A DNA stretch of 64,000 bases, from contig CALEVZ010000046.1 in assembly GCA_937924755.1 (NCBI GenBank), positions 1-64,000 of the forward strand, read 5' to 3'. This document shows positions 1 to 8,633 of the stretch, piece after piece. The translations under genes were made by a program, and so were the position numbers. Source of the DNA: an uncultured bacterium (GTDB lineage Bacteria > Acidobacteriota > Thermoanaerobaculia > Thermoanaerobaculales > Thermoanaerobaculaceae). The notes beneath the pieces are model-generated. The model had not been told where the DNA came from. It saw only the letters and a program-made list of their open reading frames with translations, and did no database searches. Position 1 is the stretch's first letter. Every line of letters begins with the position of its first letter.

Positions 1-97
1 TCAAGAGCGCTCAGAAGCGCAAAAAGTGCGCTGCCCGAATAGGTTGAGCGATTCTCGCAGTGCCTCACGAAAGGTCATGGGAGATACAGGCTCAAAA

Positions 98-141
98 TGG
101 GGTTCAAGGGGTCGCGAGTTCGAATCTCGCCGTCCCGACCA
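98..141 (+). tRNA. 3' half of a tRNA-Pro gene (probable attachment-site copy)
   Basis: The segment holds a complete T arm (GCGAG stem 114-118, loop TTCGAAT 119-125, CTCGC 126-130), a 3' acceptor strand CGTCCCG at 131-137, discriminator A138 and an encoded CCA at 139-141. The variable loop GGGTC and the G72-A73 end match bacterial tRNA-Pro, and the loop before it can be read with a GGG anticodon. The expected 5' half is absent: nothing upstream pairs with the acceptor strand, and 92-96 does not pair with TCAAG at 104-108. A tRNA copied only from the anticodon loop to the 3' end is what tyrosine-recombinase integration leaves behind. The alternative is the 3' end of a tmRNA, which also has a T arm and CCA; the C1-G72 type end and the variable loop favour tRNA-Pro. 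Confidence 0.6.
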
Positions 142-374
142 CTCGAAATAAAACACCTATAAACCACAGAGGGCCGGCATGCCCCCCCAAAAAGAGGGCT
201 TAGCGTGCCGGTTGGTGTGTCTACGGCGGCGCCGCACCACTGAGGTCGATGACCGTGTGCCCGGGGTGCGCGGGCCTCTGGCCCGCCCTCACGGTCGGTC
301 CGGTTTCCCGCCGCCGAAACTGTGCCCTTGTCCGTGCCCGGAGCCGTGTCGGCATCCGGGCGACGGCGGGGGGG
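142..374. other. Intergenic region with palindrome and CCGTGYCC-type repeats
   Basis: No gene is seen. The stretch has an imperfect inverted repeat (CCGGCA near 175 with TGCCGG near 211), an 18-bp palindromic element at 270-287 that recurs at 27369, and a short run of CCGTGYCC-like units at 321-352. The inverted repeat lies beyond the end of the leftward aminotransferase gene and could act as its terminator. Confidence 0.5.
270..287. repeat. 18-bp palindromic dispersed repeat (copy 1)
   Basis: This is the first copy of the element also found at 27369-27386. It is flanked by CCGTG-type units like the second copy, suggesting both belong to one larger intergenic repeat family. Confidence 0.7.
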
Positions 375-2699
375 CTACCGCAGCAGGTCGAGGAGGGCCC
401 GCGCCTGACCCTGCCGAGAGCCGATGGCGGTGTTGAGAAGCACCACCCGGGTGGCGGCGAAGAGGCGCTCGTGCTGGGCGGCCAGGAAGTCCTGGCGGGC
501 CATGTCGAGCCCGGTAAGGTGGGGGTTCAAGAAGGGGAGGCCGAAGCCGCTGGAGCCGGGTAGTTGCCCGGAGGTTAGCAGGCGCACGGCCTCCCGAGCC
601 GGCAGCTCCTTCACCATGGGCAGCACCGGGTCCGTGACGAGCAGCACGCCGAGGGCGGGTACGGTGCGCCGGGTGTGGCGCAGCGCCCCCCCCAGCCAGT
701 AGGGGTCGATCATGGCCCGGCCGTGAGCCGAAGCCTCCACGCACACGCCGGCGCCGCGGTCCAGGGGGCACTCCTCCCCGGGGTGGTCCACGTGGCAGCC
801 CTCCCGCGCCGTGACCATGTTCTCCAGCTTGGCCCGGGTGAGGAGCTTGCCGATCTCCGGCAGGTGGGAGATCCACTTGGCTTTGAGGTAGAGCTTGCGC
901 TCGGGCAGGTCGGCCACCGCCCCGGCGGCGGCAAAGCGCACCAACACCCCGTCGGTGGCCACCAGTTTGACACCCTCCTCGGCCAGGGCCGCCCCGAGCA
1001 CACCGGTGCGCCCCGAGCCCGGCCTGCCCCAGATGAGTACCCCGCGCCCGCCAGCGTCCAGGGCGGCGCAGTGGGCCCATAGCGCGCCAGCCGCCCGGGC
1101 CGCCGCCTCCGCCGCCAGCTGCAAGGCCGTCCCGCGCACCTGCCCGTAGAAGGCGGTGTTGAGGACGAAGGCGGTGGCGGTCTCCAGGCTCACGAGCCCC
1201 TGCGCCTCCCGCCCCGGGATGTCCTTGACGGCGTAGACCACCGCGTGGGGCTCCAGCTCTCCCTCCAAGGGTGCGGGGTAAAAGTTTTCCTGGTAGAAGT
1301 CTGCCAGGTGCGGGGAGTTGGTGCGCAGCTGCACCACTGCCCCGGCGATGGCGGCGTTCCACTCGAAGTAGCTGGCCGGGTCCAGGTGCTGCTCGGCCAG
1401 GGCCAGCAGCTCGTTGCGGGTGGCCAGGCCCGCCACGGCGCGGGTGGGGGCGTAGTCGCGCACCTGGGTGAGGACGTTGTTGAGGACCCGCGGGCGCAGG
1501 CGGCGGGGCTCCTCCAGCCGCGCCAGGGCCTGCTCGATGCGGCGCATCCCCTCGGCCAGGCGCTCCATGGAGGTGGCGAAGGAGATGCGGATGTGCGCGT
1601 CGGTGCCGAAGGCCTCCCCCGGCACCACCGCCACGTGGGCCTCCTTCAGGAGGTAGTAGGCCAGGCCGTAGGTGTTGCGGATGGGGGCGCCGCCGAACTC
1701 CCGGTCCAGGTAACGACCCACGTTGGGCATGACGTAGAAGGCGCCTGGCGGGGAGGCGCAGGACACCCCCGGCAGAGCGCGCAGCTTGGTGACGATGAAG
1801 TTGCGCCGCCGCTCGAACTCAGCGCGCATGCGCTCCACCTCCATGGCGGTTTCGGTGAGCGCCACCACCCCCGCCTTCTGCACGAAGGAGGTGGCGTTGG
1901 AGGTGTTGTGGGACTGCACCTTGGAGCAGGCGGCGATAACCTCCCGCGGCCCCGCCGCCCACCCCAGCCGCCACCCGGTCATGGAGAAGGCCTTGGAGAA
2001 GCCGTTGATGACGACGGTGAGCTTTTTGATCTCCTCCCCCAAGGAGGCGATGGAAGTAAAGCGCAGCCCGTCGTAGAGGAGCTTTTCGTAAATCTCGTCG
2101 GAGATCACCCAGATCTGCTCCCGCACGCACACCTCGGCGATGGCGGCGAGCTCCTCGCGGGAGTAGGCTGCCCCGGTGGGGTTGCAGGGGTAGTTGAGGA
2201 TCAGCGCCTTGGTGTTGGGGGTGATGGCGGCAGCCAGGTCGCGGGGGGAGAGGCGGAAACCGTCCTCCTCCCGGGTGGGGATGAAGACGGGGTTGGCCCC
2301 GCACAGCCTGGCCTGGTCGGGGTAGGAGACCCAGTAGGGGGCGGGGATAAGGATGTCGTCCCCGGGCTCGTAGAGGGCCTGAGCGACGTTGAACAAGCAC
2401 GCCTTAGCCCCGACGGAGACGATGATCTCGTCAGCCGCGTAGCGCAGGCCGTTGTCCCGCTCCATTTTCTCGGCGATGGCCCGCTTCAGGTCCGGGATGC
2501 CGTCGTTGGCCACGTACTTGGTGAAGTTGGCGTCGATGGCCGCCTTGGCGGCCCGTTTGACCACCTCGGGGGTGGGGAAGTCGGGTTCCCCGGCGGAGAA
2601 ATCCACCACGTCGATGCCCTGAGCCTTCATCTGCTGAGCGCGGGCGGAGATGCGCAGGGTGGGGGAGAGGGTGATGCGGTTGACCCGTTCGGCGAGCAT
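375..2699 (-). CDS. Aspartate aminotransferase fused to a PEPCK/HPr-kinase-like P-loop domain
   Basis: The 774-residue protein has two parts. Residues 1 to about 395 are a complete class I PLP aminotransferase of the aspartate type, with SAGEPDFPTP near the N-terminus, NYPCNPTG, and the PLP lysine in SKAFSMTGWRLGW near residue 234. It should interconvert aspartate and 2-oxoglutarate with oxaloacetate and glutamate. The remaining 375 residues carry a Walker A loop GRPGSGRTG (about residues 556-565), an aspartate shortly after it (LVATDG), and a C-terminal stretch TDPVLPMVKELPAREAV that recalls the PEP carboxykinase C-terminus. I read this as a kinase-like domain of the HPrK/PckA fold with unknown activity. 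Normal aminotransferases end near 400 residues, so this is a fusion; the frame is open throughout. True PEP carboxykinase is encoded nearby at 4320. Confidence 0.88.
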   Translation of the reverse strand: MLAERVNRITLSPTLRISARAQQMKAQGIDVVDFSAGEPDFPTPEVVKRAAKAAIDANFTKYVANDGIPDLKRAIAEKMERDNGLRYAADEIIVSVGAKACLFNVAQALYEPGDDILIPAPYWVSYPDQARLCGANPVFIPTREEDGFRLSPRDLAAAITPNTKALILNYPCNPTGAAYSREELAAIAEVCVREQIWVISDEIYEKLLYDGLRFTSIASLGEEIKKLTVVINGFSKAFSMTGWRLGWAAGPREVIAACSKVQSHNTSNATSFVQKAGVVALTETAMEVERMRAEFERRRNFIVTKLRALPGVSCASPPGAFYVMPNVGRYLDREFGGAPIRNTYGLAYYLLKEAHVAVVPGEAFGTDAHIRISFATSMERLAEGMRRIEQALARLEEPRRLRPRVLNNVLTQVRDYAPTRAVAGLATRNELLALAEQHLDPASYFEWNAAIAGAVVQLRTNSPHLADFYQENFYPAPLEGELEPHAVVYAVKDIPGREAQGLVSLETATAFVLNTAFYGQVRGTALQLAAEAAARAAGALWAHCAALDAGGRGVLIWGRPGSGRTGVLGAALAEEGVKLVATDGVLVRFAAAGAVADLPERKLYLKAKWISHLPEIGKLLTRAKLENMVTAREGCHVDHPGEECPLDRGAGVCVEASAHGRAMIDPYWLGGALRHTRRTVPALGVLLVTDPVLPMVKELPAREAVRLLTSGQLPGSSGFGLPFLNPHLTGLDMARQDFLAAQHERLFAATRVVLLNTAIGSRQGQARALLDLLR

Positions 2700-2752
2700 G
2701 GCGGGCTAGCTCCTCGCAATGGCCGGTGGGCGGTTGGTGGAGCGCGGCCGCC

Positions 2753-4126
2753 TCACGAGGGCTCCTTCCCCTTGCCCTTGAGCAACTCCGCGAGCTTCAC
2801 CCCGGTGAGCTCCTCCACCATGGTGGGCAACTGAGCCATTACCTTCGCCACCTGGCCGGTGAGCTTGGGTACCCCCTGGTCGTCCCCCACCATGATGATC
2901 TTGTCCACCTTAGCGAGCGGCTCGGACACCGCCTGGGCCAGCTCGGGCAGCTTCTCGATGACGAGTTGCGCCAGGGCGGCGTCGGTGTACTCCTTCCAGG
3001 CGTTGGCCTTCTGCCGCATGGCCTCGGCCTCTGCCTTGCCCCGGGCGGCCGCGGCCTCCGCCTCGGCCGATCCGAATAGCCGCACCCCGGCGGCCTTGCC
3101 CTTGGCCTCCAGCTCTTTCCGGTAGGCCTCCGCCTCCGCCTCCAGTTTGGCCTGGTACGCCTGCGCCTCAGCGGGGCGCTTGACGTTGGCTTCCAGGTCT
3201 TTTTCCCGGCGGGCTATCTCCAACTCGGCCAGCCTGGCCGCCAGTTCCTTTTCCACCAGCTGCACGGCGTACTCCTGGCGCTTGAGCTGCTCTGCCAGGC
3301 GGCTGCGCTCCAGGTCATAGGCGATGTCCGCCTCGGCTCGCCGGGCGTTCACCGCCGCCTGGAACTCCGCCCGCTGTACCTCGAAGTCGCGGGTGGCGGC
3401 GGCCAGCTCCGCCTCGGCGGCCAGGCGCGCCACATCCCCCTCTTTGCGGTACTGGGCGGCGCGGATGGCGGCGTCCCGTTCGGTTTCCGCCTGGGCGAGA
3501 AGGGCGTCGCGCTTGACCTCGGCGATGCGCCGGGCCCCCAGGGAGGCCAGGTACCCCTGCGAGTCCGAAATGTCCTTGAGGGCAAAGGAGAGCAGCTCCA
3601 GCCCCAGCCGCTCGAAGTCGCTGCTCGCGGTGGCGCGCACCCGGCGGGCCAGCTCCTCCCGCTGGGAGTAGATTTCCTCCACGGTCATGGTGCCCAGGGC
3701 GGCGCGCATGTGCCCCTCCAGTACTTCCTGGGCCACCGCAGTGATCCCCGAAGATCCCTTGGAGAGGAAGTTCTCCACCGCCCGGTGCAGGTGCGCCTCG
3801 TCGCTGGCCGCCTTCACCTGGCCGAAGGCCTCGGCGGAGATGATGATCCCCTGGGCGGTGAGCACTTCGGGGCAGCGGATGGAGATGGAAAAGACCTCCA
3901 GGGGGAAGGTCTCCACCGTTTCCACGAAGGGCAACACGAAGGTCCCACCCCCCACCTGCAGGCGGTAGCCCACTTTGCGGCTGCGGCCGTCGGGCTCACG
4001 CACCGTGGAGGTGCGCCCGGAGATCACCAGCACCTGATTGGGGCCCACCTTGCGGTAGTTGGCCAGCCACGCGACCACGAGGACGGCGACGACGACGGCG
4101 GCGATGATCCAAGGGATGAACGCCAC
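2753..4126 (-). CDS. Flotillin-like SPFH membrane protein
   Basis: This 457-residue protein has one N-terminal membrane segment (about residues 5-22), an SPFH domain to about residue 200, then a long Ala/Glu/Arg-rich coiled coil (about 200-390) and a more hydrophobic C-terminal region. That is the layout of flotillins (YuaG/FloT type), oligomeric scaffolds of membrane microdomains. It lies 53 bp upstream of the aminotransferase fusion on the same strand, so the two may be co-transcribed. No NfeD-like partner is present beside it, which is unusual for bacterial flotillins. Its cargo cannot be inferred. Confidence 0.9.
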   Translation of the reverse strand: MAFIPWIIAAVVVAVLVVAWLANYRKVGPNQVLVISGRTSTVREPDGRSRKVGYRLQVGGGTFVLPFVETVETFPLEVFSISIRCPEVLTAQGIIISAEAFGQVKAASDEAHLHRAVENFLSKGSSGITAVAQEVLEGHMRAALGTMTVEEIYSQREELARRVRATASSDFERLGLELLSFALKDISDSQGYLASLGARRIAEVKRDALLAQAETERDAAIRAAQYRKEGDVARLAAEAELAAATRDFEVQRAEFQAAVNARRAEADIAYDLERSRLAEQLKRQEYAVQLVEKELAARLAELEIARREKDLEANVKRPAEAQAYQAKLEAEAEAYRKELEAKGKAAGVRLFGSAEAEAAAARGKAEAEAMRQKANAWKEYTDAALAQLVIEKLPELAQAVSEPLAKVDKIIMVGDDQGVPKLTGQVAKVMAQLPTMVEELTGVKLAELLKGKGKEPS

Positions 4127-4319
4127 GGTGCTCCTCCCCCGCCCGGGCGGGCGGACGGCGCTACCTTACGCCAAGTTCCAAAAAGGTACAAGCCCCACCA
4201 CGGCGAGCGCCTGGCTGGCGCGGCGGGAGCGGCGACGACCGCACGGTGCTTGCTCCGCGAACGTACAAGCTCTATCCTCACCGGGCGCCGGTGGGCTCAC
4301 CCCGGCGCGTGGGGGAGTC

Positions 4320-6200
4320 ATGGCCCAGCACCTGTACGATCCCGACGCCTACCGCCGCTTCGCTGAAAACCTCCGATCCGCCCTGGAAGGCCGCAATATT
4401 GAGCACGCTTCCATGAGTGCGGTGCGTCGCAAGGCCTTGCAGACGGCCTTCATCACCCGGCAGGGCTCGCCCCTGTGGTGGTCGGCGATTTCCTCCCGGC
4501 AGGCGGCCAAGACCGTCTACCTGGGCTCGGGGCCCGACGTCGTCCTTCCCACCCCCACGGCCGAGCAACTGGCCATCGTGACCAGGGCCCCGGAGCAGCT
4601 GCACAAGGTGCTGCAGCTTCTTCGTACCATGCCCTTCGTGCACGTGCGCCGGCAAATGGGGGACAACCCCGAGTTCAACCCCGTCTGCAACCTCTACGTG
4701 TGCGTGGCCGACAAGAAAAACTACCGCCTCGCCTACGAGTGGGGGCGCACCCTGGGGGAGGTCAAAAAGCACCGTCCCGGACCCGAGTTCCACATGATCG
4801 ACATCCCCATGGAGCACCAGCTGCGCATGCAGATCCTCACCATCCCCGAGCACGACATCAACATCGCCCTGGGCTCCGACTACACCGGCGAGTGCAAAAA
4901 GGGTTTCCTGCGGCAGGGTATGTACCGGGCCGACCAGCGGGGGATGCTGGGCCTGCACGCCGGCACCAAGGTGGTGCGCGCCCGCGACGCCCGCACTGGC
5001 AAGCTCAAGACTTACGCCGTCTTCATGTTCGGCCTCACGGCCACAGGCAAATCCACCTGGTCCTGCCACCAGCTGGGGCTGGACCCCGCCGCCGGCGAGG
5101 GCACCTGGGTGGCTCAGGACGACATCGTCTGGCTGCGCCGCGATGGCAGCTCCTACGGCACCGAGCAGAATTACTACGTGAAGACCGACGTGACGCTGGA
5201 GATGCAGGAGGCCATGTATCGGGCCCTGGCCCACAGGAGCGCCCTGCTCGAGAACGTCATGGTGAACTACAAAGGCGAGATTGACTTCACCGACGAGCGG
5301 CTGGGGGAAAACGGACGCGGGGTGCTGGATCGCCGGCAGCTGAAGGTCAGGCGCGGTCGGCGCTGGGAGTCGATTTGCTACGAATCCATCAATACGCCTC
5401 CCCTGGAGGAGCTGGATGGCATCGTCTTCGCCTTCATCACCCGGCGCAACACCATCATGCCCTTCGCCCAGCGCCTCACCCCGCAGCAGGGGGTGATGGC
5501 CTACCTGTGGGGGGAGTCCACCCACTCCTTCGCCACCGTGCCCGCCAAGGCCGGCGAGAGCGTGCGCATCGTCGGCATGGACGACTTCATCATCGGCGCC
5601 CAGGGGCGCAAGGTCAACGCTTTCTACGACATCGTCATGGACCTCTGGGCCCGCTATCCGGGCAAGGTGCACTTTTTCCAGTACAACACCGGCGGCATGG
5701 GGGAGATTATCGACATCGACAAGGCCACGGGGAAGAAGACCCTGGTGCGCAAGGTACAGCGGGTGCCCATCGACCTCATGGCCGCCCTGCAGCGGGGGGA
5801 CCTGCGCGGCAGCAACGAGTACACCCGCGGGCGCCTGGGCACGGAGTATGTGGTGAAGTGTGAGGGTGCTGACCTCGCCCAATGGGACCCCAGGGGGTTT
5901 TACTCCGAGGAGCAGATCGAAAGCTATGTGGCGGAGCTGGTGGAGGGGCGACGCAAGTTCACCGAGGAGATCGCCGCCCAGGGGCTGCGCCGCGACATCC
6001 GTGAGCTGGCCCATCGGGAGCTCGATGCCTTGGACGCCCGCCTCGCCCGCCGCAAGGCCGAGCCCTGGGCTGAAGCAGAGGAGGCTCCCTTGGCCGTGGC
6101 CGAGGAGCGCGACCCCCGCTCCCGCTTCATCTCCCCCTGGGAAGCAGGACGGTCAACGCTGCCTTCTTTCAGCCTTCTGGCCGCCAAAGGCCGGCGATAA
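4320..6200 (+). CDS. pckA: Phosphoenolpyruvate carboxykinase (ATP-type)
   Basis: The enzyme catalyses oxaloacetate + ATP to PEP + CO2 + ADP, or the reverse, at the gluconeogenic/anaplerotic node. Visible signatures are the kinase-1 loop GLTATGKST, the kinase-2 segment WVAQDDIVWL, and the ITRRNTIMPFAQRLTPQQ block with GES, all typical of nucleotide-dependent PEPCKs. The protein is 626 residues, longer than the usual ATP enzyme of about 530, with extra sequence mainly at both ends. The ATG at 4320 is preceded by GGGGGAG, better than the longer upstream open frame. It is divergent from the flotillin gene and near the aspartate aminotransferase, which would supply oxaloacetate. Confidence 0.93.
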   Translation: MAQHLYDPDAYRRFAENLRSALEGRNIEHASMSAVRRKALQTAFITRQGSPLWWSAISSRQAAKTVYLGSGPDVVLPTPTAEQLAIVTRAPEQLHKVLQLLRTMPFVHVRRQMGDNPEFNPVCNLYVCVADKKNYRLAYEWGRTLGEVKKHRPGPEFHMIDIPMEHQLRMQILTIPEHDINIALGSDYTGECKKGFLRQGMYRADQRGMLGLHAGTKVVRARDARTGKLKTYAVFMFGLTATGKSTWSCHQLGLDPAAGEGTWVAQDDIVWLRRDGSSYGTEQNYYVKTDVTLEMQEAMYRALAHRSALLENVMVNYKGEIDFTDERLGENGRGVLDRRQLKVRRGRRWESICYESINTPPLEELDGIVFAFITRRNTIMPFAQRLTPQQGVMAYLWGESTHSFATVPAKAGESVRIVGMDDFIIGAQGRKVNAFYDIVMDLWARYPGKVHFFQYNTGGMGEIIDIDKATGKKTLVRKVQRVPIDLMAALQRGDLRGSNEYTRGRLGTEYVVKCEGADLAQWDPRGFYSEEQIESYVAELVEGRRKFTEEIAAQGLRRDIRELAHRELDALDARLARRKAEPWAEAEEAPLAVAEERDPRSRFISPWEAGRSTLPSFSLLAAKGRR

Positions 6201-6344
6201 GGCTCAGCACGACGGCGGTCGGGTTCCCCGTGCCGATGGCAGCAGTAGCGACGGTGGCCGCGGTTCAACGGCAGGGTCGCGCTTCGCGGACGGTGGCTTC
6301 GAAAGAGGCGGTATAAAGAGGCGTCCGGGCGCACCCAGGCCGCT

Positions 6345-6640
6345 GTGCCGCTGATGGATGGTGCCATTGACAATGAGCGCGTAACCGGCGAGGACGGGTC
6401 AGTGATCGAGGGGGTCCGGCAGGGCAAGCTGGAGGAGCTGGCGAGTTTCTTCCCGGTGGTCACGGAGGTAGCTCCCCGCCAGACGGGCAAGACCACCCTC
6501 GCCCGCGCGGCCTTCCCCGGCACCGCCACACCTCGATGGAGACTGGGGATGTCCTAAAGTTTGGCGGCTCGGACCGGCGGGGCTTTCTCGCGCCCTGCGC
6601 GGCGGGGCGATTGATAAGATACAGCAGCCAACGCGAGCGG
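6345..6640 (+). pseudogene. Relic of an AAA ATPase (DUF4143-type) gene
   Basis: The first frame reads a short N-terminus followed by a Walker A region, PRQTGKTTLARAAFPG, as in the N-terminus of AAA family ATPases with a DUF4143 tail. That frame stops at 6557. The family sequence continues in a second frame as SMETGDVLKFGGSDRRGFLA and then in a third as ALRGGAIDKIQQ, matching the usual SLEDPD..DPRGFL and GGAIIDEIQ motifs. At least two frameshifts and loss of the rest of the gene make it a decayed remnant. These ATPases are usually mobile accessory genes, so this marks an old insertion. Confidence 0.75.
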
Positions 6641-6828
6641 TGACGCCTCTTCCCGGCTGGAGGCGCTCTGCCGCCGGCTGGGCGAGGCTGCGGGGGCGCC
6701 CCGGCTGCGGCGGTGCGTGGCGTAGGGCGGGTGAAAGGCGCAACCGCGCCGGGCCGGCCAGGTGATCCCCTGGCGGGCGGTGGCGCAGCGCCGGTGGTGG
6801 TGATGGGAACGTAGGGAGTGCAGGAGCG
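6641..6828. other. Non-coding stretch after the ATPase relic
   Basis: I see no gene here. The bases are probably the rest of the decayed ATPase locus; no family motif is recognisable after about 6640. The region ends at the stop of the leftward flavoprotein gene. Confidence 0.4.
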
Positions 6829-8529
6829 TCAGCCGCCTGCCAGGACGCGGGTCACCCGGGGGCCGGCGAGGAGCGCCTCGGTGACGGCGGTCTCGAAGGC
6901 GGGCAGCGCCCAGGTGTCCTGTTGGGCGAAAAACACCCGGCGGCGGAAGGGGGAGCCCAGGACCTCGGGCAGACGGTCGGCGATGAACCCCACCTCGGCC
7001 ACCGGCAGGGGGTGGCCCCAGCGAGCCAGGCGTAGGTCCACTACGTCGGCCGGGCGCGCCCCGACCAGCGGCAAGATTTCCCGTTCCAGCTGCGCGACGA
7101 ACTGCGAGTGAAAGGTGGAGTAGCTGTCTTCGTCGAACACTGCGGCGCGGCCGCCGTCGAAGGGCAGGGGTCGGTAAAGGGTGAGGACGGTGCGGTCCCG
7201 CTGCGGGCGGGCCCAGGTGCCCAGCACCACGTCCGTCACCCCCTGGCGGACGGCGGCGGCCTCGACGTCGGCATAGGGGGCGCTGCCCTGGCCGGCCAGG
7301 AAGAGGTCGTAGAAGTCGTGGCGTACCCCGTGGGCGAGCAACACGTTGGCCACCAGGTAGGCGCGGTAGCGCAGGCGGGCGATGGCCGCCAGGCGCCTCC
7401 CCTCCACCTCGCGGAGGATCTTGCCAGCCACGAACTTGGGGCAGGCCAGCACGGCGGCGCGGGCGGCGAGGGTGTGCAACCGCCCGGCTGCGTCGGCGTA
7501 GCGCACCAGCACCTCCTCATCGCCGACTTGCACGTCCACCACCAGGCAACCGGGGCGCAGGTGGCCGGGGGGGAGGGCGGTGACCAGGCGATCCACCAGG
7601 CGCTCGGCCACCGCGGCGTTGCCCCCGGGCAGCACGCACACCTCGCCGAACTCCGAGGCGTAGAAATTGAGCCCCGCCGCGGCGCTCACCTCGGCCATGG
7701 AGGCCCCTAGGGAGGACCAGCAATAGTGCTCAATCACCGCAGCGGCGTGGGGGTGTAGGGGGCCGCCGGCCACCTCCTGGAGGTAGTCGGAAAAACTGCG
7801 TCGGTCTAGAGCGTCCACGTGGGCGCGGCGGGCCGGATCTCTCACCGGGATGTCGGGGAACCGCTGCCCCTCCTCGTCCTCCAGCACGGCCTGGAAGTGC
7901 CTGGCCAGGCGGCGGATCTGCGCGGCGCCCGTGGCCGTGGAGGTGCCCTCCCAGAAGGCGTTGAAGCGCCGGCCGCCCAGCACCACCGGGTCTTCCTCGG
8001 TCTTGATGCGGGGCGAAAGGTCGAGCTCGTCCAGAAACCCGGCGATGGGGCTACCCTCCTCCGGGCGGATGAAGTAGGCGGCGCCAGTGGCGTAGTCGAT
8101 GCCCCGCCAGGACTCTCCCCGCGAGGCGCCGCCGAAGCGGGGGGCGCGCTCCAGCACCACCGGGCGGTGTCCGCGCAGCAACCAGGCCGTGGCCAAGCCG
8201 GCGATGCCCCCCCCGACGATCGCCAGCGGCACCCCTTCGGGTTCTCCGGCGGCGGGGGCAGACGCCAGGAAGGCCTCCCGGTCCCACAGGATGGAATGGG
8301 CGGGCTCCGGCTCCTCCCCGGCGAAGGCCGCCGGTGCCACCTCGGCCAAGGTGCGGTCGATGGGGCTGAAGGGGAGGTTGAGGGGGGAGGCGGCGGCGCG
8401 CGACGGGCGGCCGGCCATCCCGGCGCAGCGGGTCAAGAGCAGAGTGGCGGCGCCGGTGCCGCCCAGGGCCAGGATCTGCCGGCGGGAAAGGGGAGCCAGG
8501 TGGGAAGGGCGGCGACGGGATAAACGCAT
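6829..8529 (-). CDS. Tat-exported FAD-dependent amine-oxidase-like flavoprotein
   Basis: The 566-residue protein begins with a twin-arginine signal (SRRQILALGG with R16-R17, followed by a hydrophobic stretch), so it is probably folded with FAD before export to the periplasm. A dinucleotide-binding motif IVGGGIAGLATAWLL lies near residue 104, followed by an acidic residue in VLERAPRFGG, as in the flavin amine oxidase/protoporphyrinogen oxidase superfamily. The substrate cannot be told from the sequence. SD GAGGAG precedes the ATG. It is transcribed divergently from thyX, and no partner gene adjoins it. Confidence 0.85.
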   Translation of the reverse strand: MRLSRRRPSHLAPLSRRQILALGGTGAATLLLTRCAGMAGRPSRAAASPLNLPFSPIDRTLAEVAPAAFAGEEPEPAHSILWDREAFLASAPAAGEPEGVPLAIVGGGIAGLATAWLLRGHRPVVLERAPRFGGASRGESWRGIDYATGAAYFIRPEEGSPIAGFLDELDLSPRIKTEEDPVVLGGRRFNAFWEGTSTATGAAQIRRLARHFQAVLEDEEGQRFPDIPVRDPARRAHVDALDRRSFSDYLQEVAGGPLHPHAAAVIEHYCWSSLGASMAEVSAAAGLNFYASEFGEVCVLPGGNAAVAERLVDRLVTALPPGHLRPGCLVVDVQVGDEEVLVRYADAAGRLHTLAARAAVLACPKFVAGKILREVEGRRLAAIARLRYRAYLVANVLLAHGVRHDFYDLFLAGQGSAPYADVEAAAVRQGVTDVVLGTWARPQRDRTVLTLYRPLPFDGGRAAVFDEDSYSTFHSQFVAQLEREILPLVGARPADVVDLRLARWGHPLPVAEVGFIADRLPEVLGSPFRRRVFFAQQDTWALPAFETAVTEALLAGPRVTRVLAGG

Positions 8530-8633
8530 GGGGTCTCCTCGAAAGGTTCGGCGATCTTGGTACCACGTCTTGATTGCAGCGGCAAGGGCTGGTGCAGGTC
8601 GCGGGCAGGCCTGCTAGCATCCCCGCCGCGGCC

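Noticed and set aside
1-141. tmRNA 3' end
   Set aside because: Considered because a T arm and CCA are present without a tRNA 5' half. The G72-A73 end and GGGTC variable loop favour tRNA-Pro. The possibility is not fully excluded because the window starts here.
1245-2834. A 529-codon open frame opposite the aminotransferase gene
   Set aside because: It is antisense to a well-conserved gene and has the Gly/Val/His-rich, low-complexity composition typical of shadow frames in very GC-rich DNA.
4278-6014. A 578-codon open frame opposite pckA
   Set aside because: Shadow of pckA; no start signal and no recognisable family.
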